Source: Flavipsychrobacter sp.
Lineage (GTDB): Bacteria; Bacteroidota; Bacteroidia; Chitinophagales; Chitinophagaceae
Direction: 5' to 3'
NCBI GenBank assembly: GCA_024508935.1
Contig: JANINW010000037.1
Location: forward strand, 1 to 64,000
Length of the DNA stretch: 64,000 nucleotides
Shown: positions 8,982-17,875 of the stretch, piece by piece
How the letters are laid out: each line of letters begins with the position of its first letter
Numbering within the stretch: position 1 is the first letter of the stretch
Notes under the pieces: model-generated
Told to the model about the DNA's origin: nothing
The model's database searches: none
The model's input: the letters and a program-made list of their open reading frames with translations, nothing else
Program-made: the position numbers and the translations under genes

Positions 8982-10189
8982 GCTACGATAATTTTATTTT
9001 CAATGGCATTTGTATAAGTATTTACATAAGCCGAAACACATTTATTCATGTCAAAAGATTCATAACACTGAATAGCGTTCCGCCTGTGTGCTTCATAGGT
9101 GTCGCCGTTTGTAATGTAATTGTGCATAGCAGCACTCAGCGCATCTGTGCTTACTTTCCCTTCCTGTATCGGTACGATAATGCCTGCCGGTTTTCCATTA
9201 GCCTGTATCATATTCACAATCTCGCCGGCATCAGATGCTATAACCGGTATGCCGCAGCATAAGTATTCGATAATAGCTGTTGGCAGGCTTTCCGATGCAT
9301 AGGTGGTAGGTAGCAGCCCTACATTCATTATGTTTATCCAATCCAGCGGCTTGTCTGAATGGCCTATGAAATGGATGTTTTTATGCGTGGCATATTTCAT
9401 TTCCATTTTATCCAGGTAGTCGCCACCCCCTATAAGGATGAGGTGGCTGCCGGGTTTGTTGAGCTGGATAAAAGCTTTTATGGCTTCTTCCCATCCTTTT
9501 TCAGGAATAGCGCGCGATACCATACCAAATACAAAATCATCCTTGCCTATGTTCAGTTTGTTGCGCAGCGGCAGTGTGTCTTCTGCAGGGTAACCTTCAT
9601 AGCCATTATAGATCTTTACGATCTTTCCGGCGGTATATTCCGGGAATGTATTCCTGAAAAAATCTATCTGCTTATCTGATATGCAAACGATCCTTCCCAA
9701 TGAAGAAAGGTTCTTAACTGCTTTTTGCCGGTAGTTGAGCAGCGGTATGGGCAGGCCCTGCTTTGTTTTATTATAGAATTGCAGGTAGTCGCCATGAATA
9801 GTGGTGACTACCGGTATGCCAAATGATTTCGCTGCCCTCAGGCATAGTTTATCTGCCTTCAGCAGGTGACTGTGTATAATGTCTATCTTTTCTTCGCGCA
9901 GGTGTTTTTGTATAGACCGCTTAATGAAATAGTTACGTAAGCTGTAATCTATGTTCATGCGGAAAAATACAGTATCTATTTTTCTTAGCAGCGGGCTGAA
10001 GGGTATATTGGCAAAGGTGACAGACACGCCCGGTGCCAGCAGCTTGTGCAATTTCCCGTGAAATATCTCCTTGTAGAAAATGAGTATCTCTACATTATGG
10101 CCACGCGATTGTAATGCATCGGACAGGCGCAGCACAAATGTCTCTGCGCCCCCCGGGTGTATTACTTCTGTGACTAATAGTATATTCAT
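8978..10189 (-). CDS. Glycosyltransferase family 4
   Basis: A 403-residue GT-B enzyme. The N-terminus MNILLVTEVIHPGGAETFVLRLSDAL contains the classic GGAE motif. The donor half has FGMVSRAIPEKGWEEAIKAF and ASESLPTAIIEYLCCGIPVIASDAGEIVNMI with the E-x7-E pair. It follows the ABC exporter gene by 29 nt and overlaps the GT25 gene by 4 nt. It is the first glycosyltransferase in the direction of transcription, so it may act early in repeat-unit assembly, but gene order alone does not prove this. Confidence 0.88.
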   Translation of the reverse strand: MNILLVTEVIHPGGAETFVLRLSDALQSRGHNVEILIFYKEIFHGKLHKLLAPGVSVTFANIPFSPLLRKIDTVFFRMNIDYSLRNYFIKRSIQKHLREEKIDIIHSHLLKADKLCLRAAKSFGIPVVTTIHGDYLQFYNKTKQGLPIPLLNYRQKAVKNLSSLGRIVCISDKQIDFFRNTFPEYTAGKIVKIYNGYEGYPAEDTLPLRNKLNIGKDDFVFGMVSRAIPEKGWEEAIKAFIQLNKPGSHLILIGGGDYLDKMEMKYATHKNIHFIGHSDKPLDWINIMNVGLLPTTYASESLPTAIIEYLCCGIPVIASDAGEIVNMIQANGKPAGIIVPIQEGKVSTDALSAAMHNYITNGDTYEAHRRNAIQCYESFDMNKCVSAYVNTYTNAIENKIIVA

Positions 10190-10218
10190 TTTCGGTGATG
10201 GTAATAGCGGGTTATGAT

Positions 10219-12006
10219 TTATGGTTGCGGGCTGTGCTTGTGGGCCGACATCAGCTCGTCGTATGTAAATGAATTATTGATATGCCCCTTATCCAGTTGG
10301 TATATCTTATCGCAGTATTTTAATGAAGTATACCTGTGCGCAATAATAATGATGGTAAGGTGCTCATGCCCAAGTTCGCGTATAGAATTGGTTATTTCTT
10401 CTTCTGTCTTTGAGTCGAGTGCAGATGTCGCTTCATCAAATATTAGTACTTGTGCGCCTTTGTATATGGCACGGGCAATGGCTATTCTTTGTTTTTGTCC
10501 ACCCGAAAGATTATTGCCACGTTCGTTTAAATGTGTGTGTATGCCTTCCGGCCATTCTGCCACCAGGTCATCCAGGCGCGATAGTTTTATAGCATGTTGC
10601 AGGCGTACAGTGTCAATTTCTTCTTTGCTCTCGCCAATAGCAATGTTCTCCATAAATGAAGTATTCATGATAAACACTTCCTGCCTTACATAGCCCAGTA
10701 TTTTCCACCACTGTATGGTATTGTCTGCCGTAAGGCTGGTGTCATCTACGTGAATGCTGCCCTCTGTAGGATGTAGAAAACCAAGGATATTACCTATCAG
10801 CGTAGATTTTCCCGCGCCTGATTTTCCTATGATGCCTATTTTTTCTCCTTTCTTGATTTCCAGGTTGCAGTCTTTAATAACGTATTTGCTGTCTCCGGGA
10901 TACTGGTAGGATACATTGCTAAAGCGGATATGTTCATCGAATTTTATAGCTTCTGCGGCCGTGCCGTCTTGCTTGCCTGCTTCCGTTTGCTGGATGAAAT
11001 CTTCATCCCTGAACACGAAGTCCGTAGCATTCAGGTTGCTGAGTGCCATTACAAATCGGTTCACAGAAGGTATGCTGCGGTAGGCTATCATAGAGAACAG
11101 GCTCACCGTTGATACTATCTTATCCAGGTCTTTAAGAACAAATACACCGTACAACAGTATAAGCGTAATGCACATGAAAATAGCTATCTCTATAATACGA
11201 GTAGGTATGAACAGCATAAAGTCCATGCGTGCCTGGTGCTTGCTATAGTTCGTTACAAAAGTTTTAAAACGGTTTTTAAAGCTATTCTCCGTACCTGCTA
11301 TTTTAATATCGGTATAGCCAAAAATCATTTCCTGCGCGCTGGCATACAGGGCTACGCCGTTTTTACTTTTTTCTTCACCGGCGGTTTTAATCATATTCTT
11401 CACCTTCGCATAAAAGAAACCCATAATAGGGAGCAGTACGCCTATCAGCAGCAGGAACAGTTTCCAGTCCCATGCGCAAACAGTGATGGCAGTAAGCGTG
11501 AAGATGATAGCTTCGTTGATGATAATGATAGTAGAGATAGCTGCATTGCTGCAAAGGGCAGACTGGTAATGTGATAATTTGCCCACCAGTTCATTCGATG
11601 TATTCTTTTGTATGTCCAGCAGAGAGCGGCCGTATATCTTCTCCAGCACGTTCATGGATGATGTAACGTACAGGTCCTGCACAAAGCTTACCTGCAGTTT
11701 ATTGATATAAAGACCGAAGGCATTTTTTGCTACTATGAGAATGAGGAATATTGCTACTATCACCAGCAACAGTTCGTTTTTGCTAAAGCCCGACATGAAG
11801 GGCATATAGCTGATAAGCGTATTGTAAGAAGCAGGGGATAATACAAGGCCAATTACAGGAATGATAAGTGCCAGGCCCAGCAGGTCTGTTATAGAGCTGA
11901 TGAAAGTAAAAAGTACCAACCAGGCGAAATATTTTTTTTGTCGCTGGTTAAATATCTTATACAGTTTGCCTATGGATGAAAGGGCGCTTGTGCCTTTGAA
12001 GTTCAT
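10219..12006 (-). CDS. ABC transporter with fused permease and ATPase (PglK/MsbA-like flippase)
   Basis: A 595-residue half-transporter. The N-terminal half has about six membrane helices (from FAWLVLFTFISSITDLLGLALIIPVI). The C-terminal nucleotide-binding domain carries Walker A GKSGAGKST, signature NLSGGQKQRIAIARA and Walker B VLIFDEATSALD followed by an H-loop IIIIAHR. This type IV exporter architecture is found in MsbA and in the oligosaccharide flippase PglK/WlaB. No Wzx-like flippase is seen in the operon, so this protein is the likely exporter of the lipid-linked glycan. It sits 101 nt after the wzc-like gene; that gap may hold an internal promoter. Confidence 0.87.
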   Translation of the reverse strand: MNFKGTSALSSIGKLYKIFNQRQKKYFAWLVLFTFISSITDLLGLALIIPVIGLVLSPASYNTLISYMPFMSGFSKNELLLVIVAIFLILIVAKNAFGLYINKLQVSFVQDLYVTSSMNVLEKIYGRSLLDIQKNTSNELVGKLSHYQSALCSNAAISTIIIINEAIIFTLTAITVCAWDWKLFLLLIGVLLPIMGFFYAKVKNMIKTAGEEKSKNGVALYASAQEMIFGYTDIKIAGTENSFKNRFKTFVTNYSKHQARMDFMLFIPTRIIEIAIFMCITLILLYGVFVLKDLDKIVSTVSLFSMIAYRSIPSVNRFVMALSNLNATDFVFRDEDFIQQTEAGKQDGTAAEAIKFDEHIRFSNVSYQYPGDSKYVIKDCNLEIKKGEKIGIIGKSGAGKSTLIGNILGFLHPTEGSIHVDDTSLTADNTIQWWKILGYVRQEVFIMNTSFMENIAIGESKEEIDTVRLQHAIKLSRLDDLVAEWPEGIHTHLNERGNNLSGGQKQRIAIARAIYKGAQVLIFDEATSALDSKTEEEITNSIRELGHEHLTIIIIAHRYTSLKYCDKIYQLDKGHINNSFTYDELMSAHKHSPQP

Positions 12007-12107
12007 TAGTTTTACCCTAAAATAATTCTGCTGTAAAACTATCTATTTATGCTGATGGAATATAATAGTTTTTGTTATTGATATGTAAAGGTAATCCGCG
12101 CCAGTGG

Positions 12108-14519
12108 CTATTTTGTGAAGAAACGGGCCAGGAAGCCTTTCTTGTGTTTCTTTTTCTTTTGGTCTTCGTAATAACCGTACCCGTAGGCATAGCCATAACC
12201 GTAGCCACTGCTGCCATAGCCATATCCGTATTTCTTCAGGAATTCAACACCGTTGAAGATAATGGCCGGGTTCTGGATCTTGCCGTCTTTATGCAGGATA
12301 TCGAACATTTTTACCTGGTCTTTTACAGTATAAGACTGGCGTATCACAAACAGGTTGATGCCGGAGTATTGCGACAGGATAAGAGCGTCTGAAACCAGGC
12401 CTATCGGCGCAGTGTCTATTATCACTACATCAAACATATCCTGCAGTTCATTTATCAGCTCCTTTGTCTTTGAAAGCACCAGCAATTCACCGGGGTTGGG
12501 TGGTATAGGGCCGCAGTTGGCTATATACAGGTTTTCGTGTATGCCCGATGCTTTTATAACGGTGTCCAGCCCGCCCAGCCCTGCCAGGTAGCCGCTGATA
12601 CCGCCTTCGTTAGGAATGCCTAAGTATTGCGATATTTTAGGTTTCCTCAGGTCAAATTCCATGATGATGACACGCTTTTTGGCCAATGTCATGGTTATAC
12701 CCAGGTTGATGGATATAAACGATTTACCCTCACCGCTGGAGCTCGAGGTGATCATGAACACACGGTTGTTGTGTGCGGCCGACATAAACTCCAGGTTGGC
12801 ACGTATCAGCCTGAACTGCTCTGCAACACCGGTGCGTATATGCGGACCAACCACTATGGTATTCTCTCTTTCCCCGGCATCTTCCACCTTGCTGATAGAG
12901 CCTATAACAGGTATGGTGGTCAATGATTCTATATCATTTTCGTTGATCACTTTATTATTCAGCAGTTCGCGCATTACCACTACAGAACCCGGTATCATAA
13001 GCCCCAGCAGGAACATAATGGCATAGATATTCTTAGGTATGGGGCTGATTGGCGCACCTGATGCAAACGGCACTACAATGATCTTCGATTTGTTGGTAGC
13101 CGAAGAAACAGATATTTCATTTTCTACATCTTTCTGGTACAGCAACAGGTATATGCTTTGCAGCACGTTATAGTTCCTGTTCACATCCTTCATATTACGG
13201 CTCACTTCCGGTGTGCTGCGTATGCGGCTGGTATATTCAGATGCATTCTTGGCTGCATTTGAAAGGCGAATTGAAAGGGAACGGTCTACTTTGTCTATCG
13301 CATCCAGTATCCTTCTTTTCAGTGCATTCAGTTCGTTTTCCGATTCTAACAATATAGGGTTTGACGGGCCTGTGTTTCTGGCCAGTTCATCCCTGCGCTG
13401 TACACCGGTATTGTACTGTGCTATTAGTTGCGCCAGGTATGGATCGTCGGCCCCCACGCCTGCTATTACCTGGTTGCGGCTACCACTGCTATATACGCTG
13501 TTTTTCAGGCTGCTAAGGGCCTGCTTTTGCACATACAGCCCGTTCATGGCATTTTCAGAGGTGGTTTTTTCTGCCATGAATGTAGAGGTCTGGGTGGTCA
13601 CATCTACAATGTCATTGTTCAGTTGTATATCTACTGTCAATGAGTCCATTGTTTTTAGCTCCTGCATCATAGAAGCTTTTTTCTCCCTGATGAATTCGCG
13701 CGTTTTTTGCGCCGTCAGGTTGATGTTCTCCAGTTCTTTCTTCTGGTAGAAATGTACCAGCACATTCATAAAGTCAAGTCCGCGCTGCGGTACATTGTCT
13801 GTATACACAAGGTCCAGCAGGCTGGTACGGCCGTCGTTCAGGTTTACCCTGAATGCACCGAGAATATTCTTTATGGTTATTTCCTCGTGTTCGATATGTA
13901 CGATGAATTCGGTCTCCGGCAAATAACCCCTGTTTACTTTAGGGCCGGAGCGGTACAGTATTTTAAAGCGTCCGTATGGCCTTTTTATCCAGGTATCATA
14001 CAGTACGCGTTCAGTTATCTTGCCTTCTTTCAGTTCAAACTGGCCTTCCACCACCTGCTTTACAGATATCTCTATCGCATCTGCCTTAAACCCGCTGGTA
14101 TCAAAGGCTATCATGATAGGGCATTCCGTATATACTTCTGTTTTTTTGATGCGCCCTATAGCCCAGTAGCGTATGTTCATGGTCAGTGAATCTACTACAC
14201 GGGCAATAAGGTCCTGCGATTGGAGGATGACCTTTTCGTTAAAAAGATTTACCTGCGATTTATCATTTTCAGGCTCCAGTTTACTCAATACCGATTTAGC
14301 TACGTTGTTCTGGTTCTCGTCTATCAGTATAGAGCTTTTTATCTCATACTTGGGGGTGGTATAGCGCAGGTACAGGAAACCGGTAGTGAGCGTAATAGAA
14401 AGTGCCAGCACAAACCAGTACCAGTTGCTCAGCAAAGCACCCATTAATCGCTTGAAGTCGAATGATGAGTTGAATTGCTTCAACAGCTTTTCCGAGAATT
14501 GTTGTTGGTTCTGTTCCAT
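12108..14519 (-). CDS. Wzc-like polysaccharide co-polymerase / BY-type tyrosine kinase
   Basis: An 803-residue inner-membrane protein. The Wzz domain starts with a membrane helix around residues 30-50 and the loop contains long coiled-coil segments. A second membrane helix (NIYAIMFLLGLMIPGSVVVM) lies near residue 500. The cytoplasmic kinase domain has Walker A SSSSGEGKSFISINLG, Walker A' MEFDLRKPK and Walker B VVIIDTAPIG. The C-terminal tail is unusual: a run of alternating Gly and Tyr with about ten tyrosines, then a Lys-rich stretch. Tyrosine-cluster autophosphorylation in this family controls chain length and export. It follows the export lipoprotein gene by 21 nt. Confidence 0.93.
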   Translation of the reverse strand: MEQNQQQFSEKLLKQFNSSFDFKRLMGALLSNWYWFVLALSITLTTGFLYLRYTTPKYEIKSSILIDENQNNVAKSVLSKLEPENDKSQVNLFNEKVILQSQDLIARVVDSLTMNIRYWAIGRIKKTEVYTECPIMIAFDTSGFKADAIEISVKQVVEGQFELKEGKITERVLYDTWIKRPYGRFKILYRSGPKVNRGYLPETEFIVHIEHEEITIKNILGAFRVNLNDGRTSLLDLVYTDNVPQRGLDFMNVLVHFYQKKELENINLTAQKTREFIREKKASMMQELKTMDSLTVDIQLNNDIVDVTTQTSTFMAEKTTSENAMNGLYVQKQALSSLKNSVYSSGSRNQVIAGVGADDPYLAQLIAQYNTGVQRRDELARNTGPSNPILLESENELNALKRRILDAIDKVDRSLSIRLSNAAKNASEYTSRIRSTPEVSRNMKDVNRNYNVLQSIYLLLYQKDVENEISVSSATNKSKIIVVPFASGAPISPIPKNIYAIMFLLGLMIPGSVVVMRELLNNKVINENDIESLTTIPVIGSISKVEDAGERENTIVVGPHIRTGVAEQFRLIRANLEFMSAAHNNRVFMITSSSSGEGKSFISINLGITMTLAKKRVIIMEFDLRKPKISQYLGIPNEGGISGYLAGLGGLDTVIKASGIHENLYIANCGPIPPNPGELLVLSKTKELINELQDMFDVVIIDTAPIGLVSDALILSQYSGINLFVIRQSYTVKDQVKMFDILHKDGKIQNPAIIFNGVEFLKKYGYGYGSSGYGYGYAYGYGYYEDQKKKKHKKGFLARFFTK

Positions 14520-14540
14520 TAATCCGTTCCGTTACCGGGC

Positions 14541-15362
14541 CTATTTGCTTATTTGTACGATACCGTATACAGCCAGGGCCGTAGACAATAAAGTGGTAAA
14601 TGTTGGCAGGTAGAAACGCAGGAAATCGTTCGATTCCTGGCGACGTATACGCGCCGGTTCTACATACACTATATCGTTTTGTTTTAAATAATAATAAGGG
14701 CTGTTAAATACATTCCTGCTGTTCAGGTTCAGGCGCGCATATTCACGTTTGCCTTCTGTTTCGCGTATCACCAGCACATTTTCTTTGCGGCCGGTAATAG
14801 GAATATCGCCGGCAGCTGCCAGTGCGTCTATAATGCTCAGTTTTTGGTTGGGAGCTACAACTGTACCGGGGTGGGCTACTTCACCAATGATGGTTACACG
14901 GTAATTGATGATGCGTGCTTCCACAACAGGTTCCTTCACATAGGCTTTCAGCTTATCGGCCAGCAATTCTTTTATCTGGCGCAGTGTAAGGCCGGAAACT
15001 TTTAGTTTGCCAACAACCGGGTAGTCTATAAAACCATTGGCATCAACCAGGAAGCCGTTGTTTTGTGCGGTGGGTGCGCCGCCGCCTGCCGATGAAGCAA
15101 TATTGAATGCGGTACCGCCGTCATTGAAAATGGCTACAGGATTAGCCCCGCTTTTATCAAGTATGCTGCTGATGGTAGATACTTTTATGGCAAGTATATC
15201 TTCAGGAAGCACGGTTGTTTCCTTGCGGCGCTCGATCTCATCCACCTGAACAGAAGGGTTCAGCGGGCTGTTATCGGCAAAGTAAATCGTCTTTTGAGGC
15301 GCCTTGCAGGAGGCTGCCAGTAAAAGAGTAGCTACAATGATGTGATAATAATACCGGCGCAT
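14541..15362 (-). CDS. Wza-like polysaccharide export lipoprotein (SLBB family)
   Basis: A 273-residue outer-membrane export component and probably the first gene of the glycan operon. The N-terminus is a lipoprotein signal with lipobox LLAASC. The polysaccharide-export domain (VLPEDILAIKV onward) is followed by an SLBB-type segment (YRVTIIGEVAHPGTVVAPNQKLSIIDALAAAGDI). The C-terminus has one hydrophobic helix (YLPTFTTLLSTALAVYGIV), which would span the outer membrane as in Wza. It is shorter than E. coli Wza (about 380), typical of Bacteroidota homologues. Transcription would start in the 15363-15510 region; I could not find a clear TAnnTTTG element there. Confidence 0.92.
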   Translation of the reverse strand: MRRYYYHIIVATLLLAASCKAPQKTIYFADNSPLNPSVQVDEIERRKETTVLPEDILAIKVSTISSILDKSGANPVAIFNDGGTAFNIASSAGGGAPTAQNNGFLVDANGFIDYPVVGKLKVSGLTLRQIKELLADKLKAYVKEPVVEARIINYRVTIIGEVAHPGTVVAPNQKLSIIDALAAAGDIPITGRKENVLVIRETEGKREYARLNLNSRNVFNSPYYYLKQNDIVYVEPARIRRQESNDFLRFYLPTFTTLLSTALAVYGIVQISK

Positions 15363-15510
15363 AACTGATATGTTTACATGGATTTGTAAATCGCTTTTCC
15401 AATAAAATCTTAATCGGGTAAAATGCAGGAATTAAAAGGTTCCTGACCTTCTCTTGGCATCTGCTATATGTTTGAAAAGCGTATGGCACTATATGTTGAA
15501 AAACCCGGAT

Positions 15511-15642
15511 TTATCCACAGGAGTGAAACCCTTGTCGTTCTTAGCATTGTCTTATATTAAGACCATGCAAAATACTTTGCGCCGCTTAGAATATAAACAG
15601 TTGTGGATAACTTATACACAGCATATCAACAGGTTATCCACA
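15511..15642. other. Cluster of four DnaA boxes, candidate oriC
   Basis: The 390-nt gap between the glycan operon and pdxH (15363-15752) is the only long gene-free stretch in the window. It contains TTATCCACA at 15511-15519, TGTGGATAA (reverse box) at 15602-15610, TTATACACA at 15612-15620 and TTATCCACA at 15634-15642. All four fit the TTATNCACA DnaA-box consensus exactly, three of them within 41 nt. The segment between the first box and the cluster is AT-rich. Genes to the left all point left, as leading-strand genes would. An origin is one reading; a DnaA-titration or regulatory site is the alternative. A 63-codon ORF over the boxes has no coding character. Confidence 0.6.
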
Positions 15643-15733
15643 TGAGTATTAAGAGCTTATTCATTCTACCAGTGTTCAAAGGTATAATGCATGCATAAAG
15701 AGCGGTGTTACCCGTATGTTAGTGTGTCGTTAT

Positions 15734-15749
15734 CCCGTTGTTAAACGGG
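15734..15749. terminator. Short inverted repeat after pdxH, weak terminator candidate
   Basis: CCCGTT-GTTA-AACGGG lies four nucleotides past the pdxH stop in the direction of its transcription. The stem is only 6 bp and no T-run follows on the pdxH strand, so termination there is uncertain. Confidence 0.3.
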
Positions 15750-15752
15750 CTT

Positions 15753-16430
15753 TTACGGTGCCAGGCGGGCTTTTTCCCAGGTATTTCCCGGGTTCATTTT
15801 AAAACGGATACGGTCGTGCATACGGCTGCTGCGGCCCTGCCAGAATTCAATTTCAGCAGGCAGCAACCTGTAGCCTCCCCAATGAGGAGGGCGGGGAATA
15901 TTGCCGTCAAATTCTTTATCGTACTTAATATAGTTCTCGTAAAGTATGCTGCGGTCGGCTATTACCGTGCTTTGCGGAGATGCCCAGGCGCCTAAGCGGC
16001 TGCCTTGTGGCCTTGATTGGAAATAGGCATCGCTTTCTTCCGCTGTTACTTTCTCAATGATACCTTCTACGCGCACCTGGCGTTCCAGCTCACCCCAGAA
16101 AAATACCAATGCCGCATGCGGGTTATCATCAATATTATGACCTTTAGCGCTCGTATAATTGGTGAAAAAGACAAAGCCTTTATCGTCCAGCCCTTTCAGC
16201 AGTACAATGCGGGCATGTGGTTTGCCGTAGGCATCTACGGTAGCCAGCGTCATGGCGTTTACCTCGTTCACCTGGGCTTCTTCAGCCTCGGAGAACCATT
16301 TGTGGAAAAACAACAAAGGATCATCACCGGTGTGAGACTCGTCAAGAGCCGCCAGTTGATAATCCTTACGTATATCTGCAATATTTTTAGCCGGAACAGG
16401 CAAGGTATTATTGCTTTTTGCTTCCACCAA
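15753..16430 (-). CDS. pdxH: Pyridoxamine/pyridoxine 5'-phosphate oxidase
   Basis: This FMN enzyme makes pyridoxal 5'-phosphate from PNP or PMP, the last step of B6 synthesis and salvage. The 225 residues match the family over their length: DIRKDYQLAALDE, NAMTLATVDAYGKPHARIVLLKG, VFFTNYTSAKGHNI, FFWGELERQVRVEG, SRPQGSRLGAWASPQS and the C-terminal EFWQGRSSRMHDR...WEKARLAP. The start is uncommon: no ATG exists upstream of the conserved region. The candidates are the TTG at 16430 or the GTG just after it, both downstream of an in-frame TAA. The start region overlaps the 3' end of a small membrane ORF by 23 nt, suggesting coupled translation. Confidence 0.95.
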   Translation of the reverse strand: MVEAKSNNTLPVPAKNIADIRKDYQLAALDESHTGDDPLLFFHKWFSEAEEAQVNEVNAMTLATVDAYGKPHARIVLLKGLDDKGFVFFTNYTSAKGHNIDDNPHAALVFFWGELERQVRVEGIIEKVTAEESDAYFQSRPQGSRLGAWASPQSTVIADRSILYENYIKYDKEFDGNIPRPPHWGGYRLLPAEIEFWQGRSSRMHDRIRFKMNPGNTWEKARLAP

Positions 16431-16551
16431 GATATTTGGCCATTACATAGATCACTTCAATAGCCATCAGGAAAACAAAAATATAAGTTATGATCGGTCC
16501 CAGGTTGTATTGAAAAGTGTCGTAGAAAGCGTTGAGTATTAAAGATTTCAT
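16408..16551 (-). CDS. Small single-pass membrane protein, 47 aa, hypothetical
   Basis: Too short for the ORF track. Reading the minus strand from the ATG at 16549-16551 gives MKSLILNAFYDTFQYNLGPI, then a hydrophobic segment ITYIFVFLMAIEVIYVM and a short basic end GGSKKQ, with TAA at 16408-16410. The composition (a clean transmembrane helix with Lys after it, N-out or N-in undetermined) and the absence of stops suggest a real micro-protein. It overlaps the start of pdxH by 23 nt in another frame, and pdxH has only TTG/GTG starts, so its translation may feed pdxH. I do not recognise a family and assign no function. Confidence 0.6.
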   Translation of the reverse strand: MKSLILNAFYDTFQYNLGPIITYIFVFLMAIEVIYVMAKYLGGSKKQ

Positions 16552-16662
16552 TTGCTAATACTGTGTTTGCGGTGCAAGATACAAAACAAAGCGCTGAAAT
16601 ACTAACCTATGCAATTCCCGTTTTTCTATTTATTTTTCCTGCCCCAATGTGCATATGATTTG

Positions 16663-17874
16663 ATGTTTTTGCGGCACATACCTTTTCTGAAGGCGGTATT
16701 TACCTACGCCTTGACTGCCTTTGGCGGACCGCAGGGACATATAGGTATGATGGTGCGCACCTTCAGCCAGAAACGCCACGATATTACCGAAGAAGAACTA
16801 CTGGAATATAATTCCTTTTGCCAGATGCTGCCCGGGCCCTCATCTACCCAAACGGTAATGCTGATAGCCATGAAACGAGGTGGTATACCATTGGCGATTG
16901 TCACGCTGCTGCTATGGCTTTTGCCGGCAGCAGTTATTATGGGGGCATTTTCTTTTCTTATCTATTACTATGATGTAAAGGATATACGTACCAACCTGTT
17001 TACCTATATACAGCCCATGTCTGTAGGCTTTATCCTTTTTGCAGCCATACGCATGATGCGGGCCAGCTTAAAGCACATTGCCACATGGGCCATCATGACC
17101 GGCAGTATCATTGTTTCTCTGCTGATACGTACACCCTGGGTATTCCCGATGTTGTTATTCATTGCCGGCACTATCAGTAATTTTAGTAACAAACGTATCC
17201 CTGATACTTTTGAGAAACCTAAACCTGTGCAATGGGTGAACCTCTGGCTGTTTGCACTCATATTTGTAATGGCGGGTATACTCAGCCAGGTGGCTGTATA
17301 CCTTGCCTGGCCCCATAAGCGTATATTCAACCTGTTTGAGAACTTCTACCGTTTCGGCGCATTCGTTTTTGGTGGCGGGCAGGCATTGATGCCCCTGATG
17401 CTGTTCCAGTTTGTGACCCGCCCGATGCAGATAAGCGGTGTGCCACATATAAAAGGCGACCAGTTGCTGACCGGCTATGGTATTGTGCAGGCAGTGCCGG
17501 GACCGGTATTTTCTATTTGCTCTTACGTAGGTGGTATGGTAATGAGCCAGTACGGCCCTACCTGGCAACTGACCGGCTGCATTGTGGCAACGCTGGCTGT
17601 GTTTTTGCCCAGTACACTGTTATTGTTCTTTTTATTCCCCGTTTACCAGAACCTGCGGCAATATGTGGTGATATACCGCGCGCTGGAAGGTATCAATGCA
17701 GCTATTATAGGTATTATTTGCGCCTCCGGTTTTGTATTATTCCAGGCTATACCTTTCGAGTGGACCAATATTGTGGTCATTGCCATCACCTTCAGCATCC
17801 TGTATTTTACTAAAATACCGGCGCCGTTTATTGTGCTGGGCTGGTTATTGCTGGGCTGGGCTATGAATATGTAG
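16663..17874 (+). CDS. chrA: Chromate transporter family (CHR) membrane protein
   Basis: A two-domain CHR protein of about 403 residues. The first half has FTYALTAFGGPQGHIGMM and FCQMLPGPSSTQ. The second half repeats the pattern as FGAFVFGGGQALMPLM and GIVQAVPGPVFSICSYVGGM, so this is a long-chain ChrA type with two homologous halves. Known members export chromate; many Bacteroidota copies have no tested substrate. The track starts at 16609, but I prefer the Met of MFLRHIPFLKAVF at 16663, which puts the first motif at its normal distance. It stands alone between minus-strand pdxH and the SCO1-like gene. Confidence 0.87.
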   Translation: MFLRHIPFLKAVFTYALTAFGGPQGHIGMMVRTFSQKRHDITEEELLEYNSFCQMLPGPSSTQTVMLIAMKRGGIPLAIVTLLLWLLPAAVIMGAFSFLIYYYDVKDIRTNLFTYIQPMSVGFILFAAIRMMRASLKHIATWAIMTGSIIVSLLIRTPWVFPMLLFIAGTISNFSNKRIPDTFEKPKPVQWVNLWLFALIFVMAGILSQVAVYLAWPHKRIFNLFENFYRFGAFVFGGGQALMPLMLFQFVTRPMQISGVPHIKGDQLLTGYGIVQAVPGPVFSICSYVGGMVMSQYGPTWQLTGCIVATLAVFLPSTLLLFFLFPVYQNLRQYVVIYRALEGINAAIIGIICASGFVLFQAIPFEWTNIVVIAITFSILYFTKIPAPFIVLGWLLLGWAMNM

Positions 17875-17875
17875 G

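Noticed and set aside
15271-15489. 72-codon minus-strand ORF at the start of the glycan operon
   Set aside because: Overlaps the export lipoprotein signal region in another frame; the lipoprotein is clearly the real gene.
15454-15645. 63-codon ORF over the DnaA-box region
   Set aside because: It is spanned by four DnaA boxes, has no recognisable coding character and no plausible start context.
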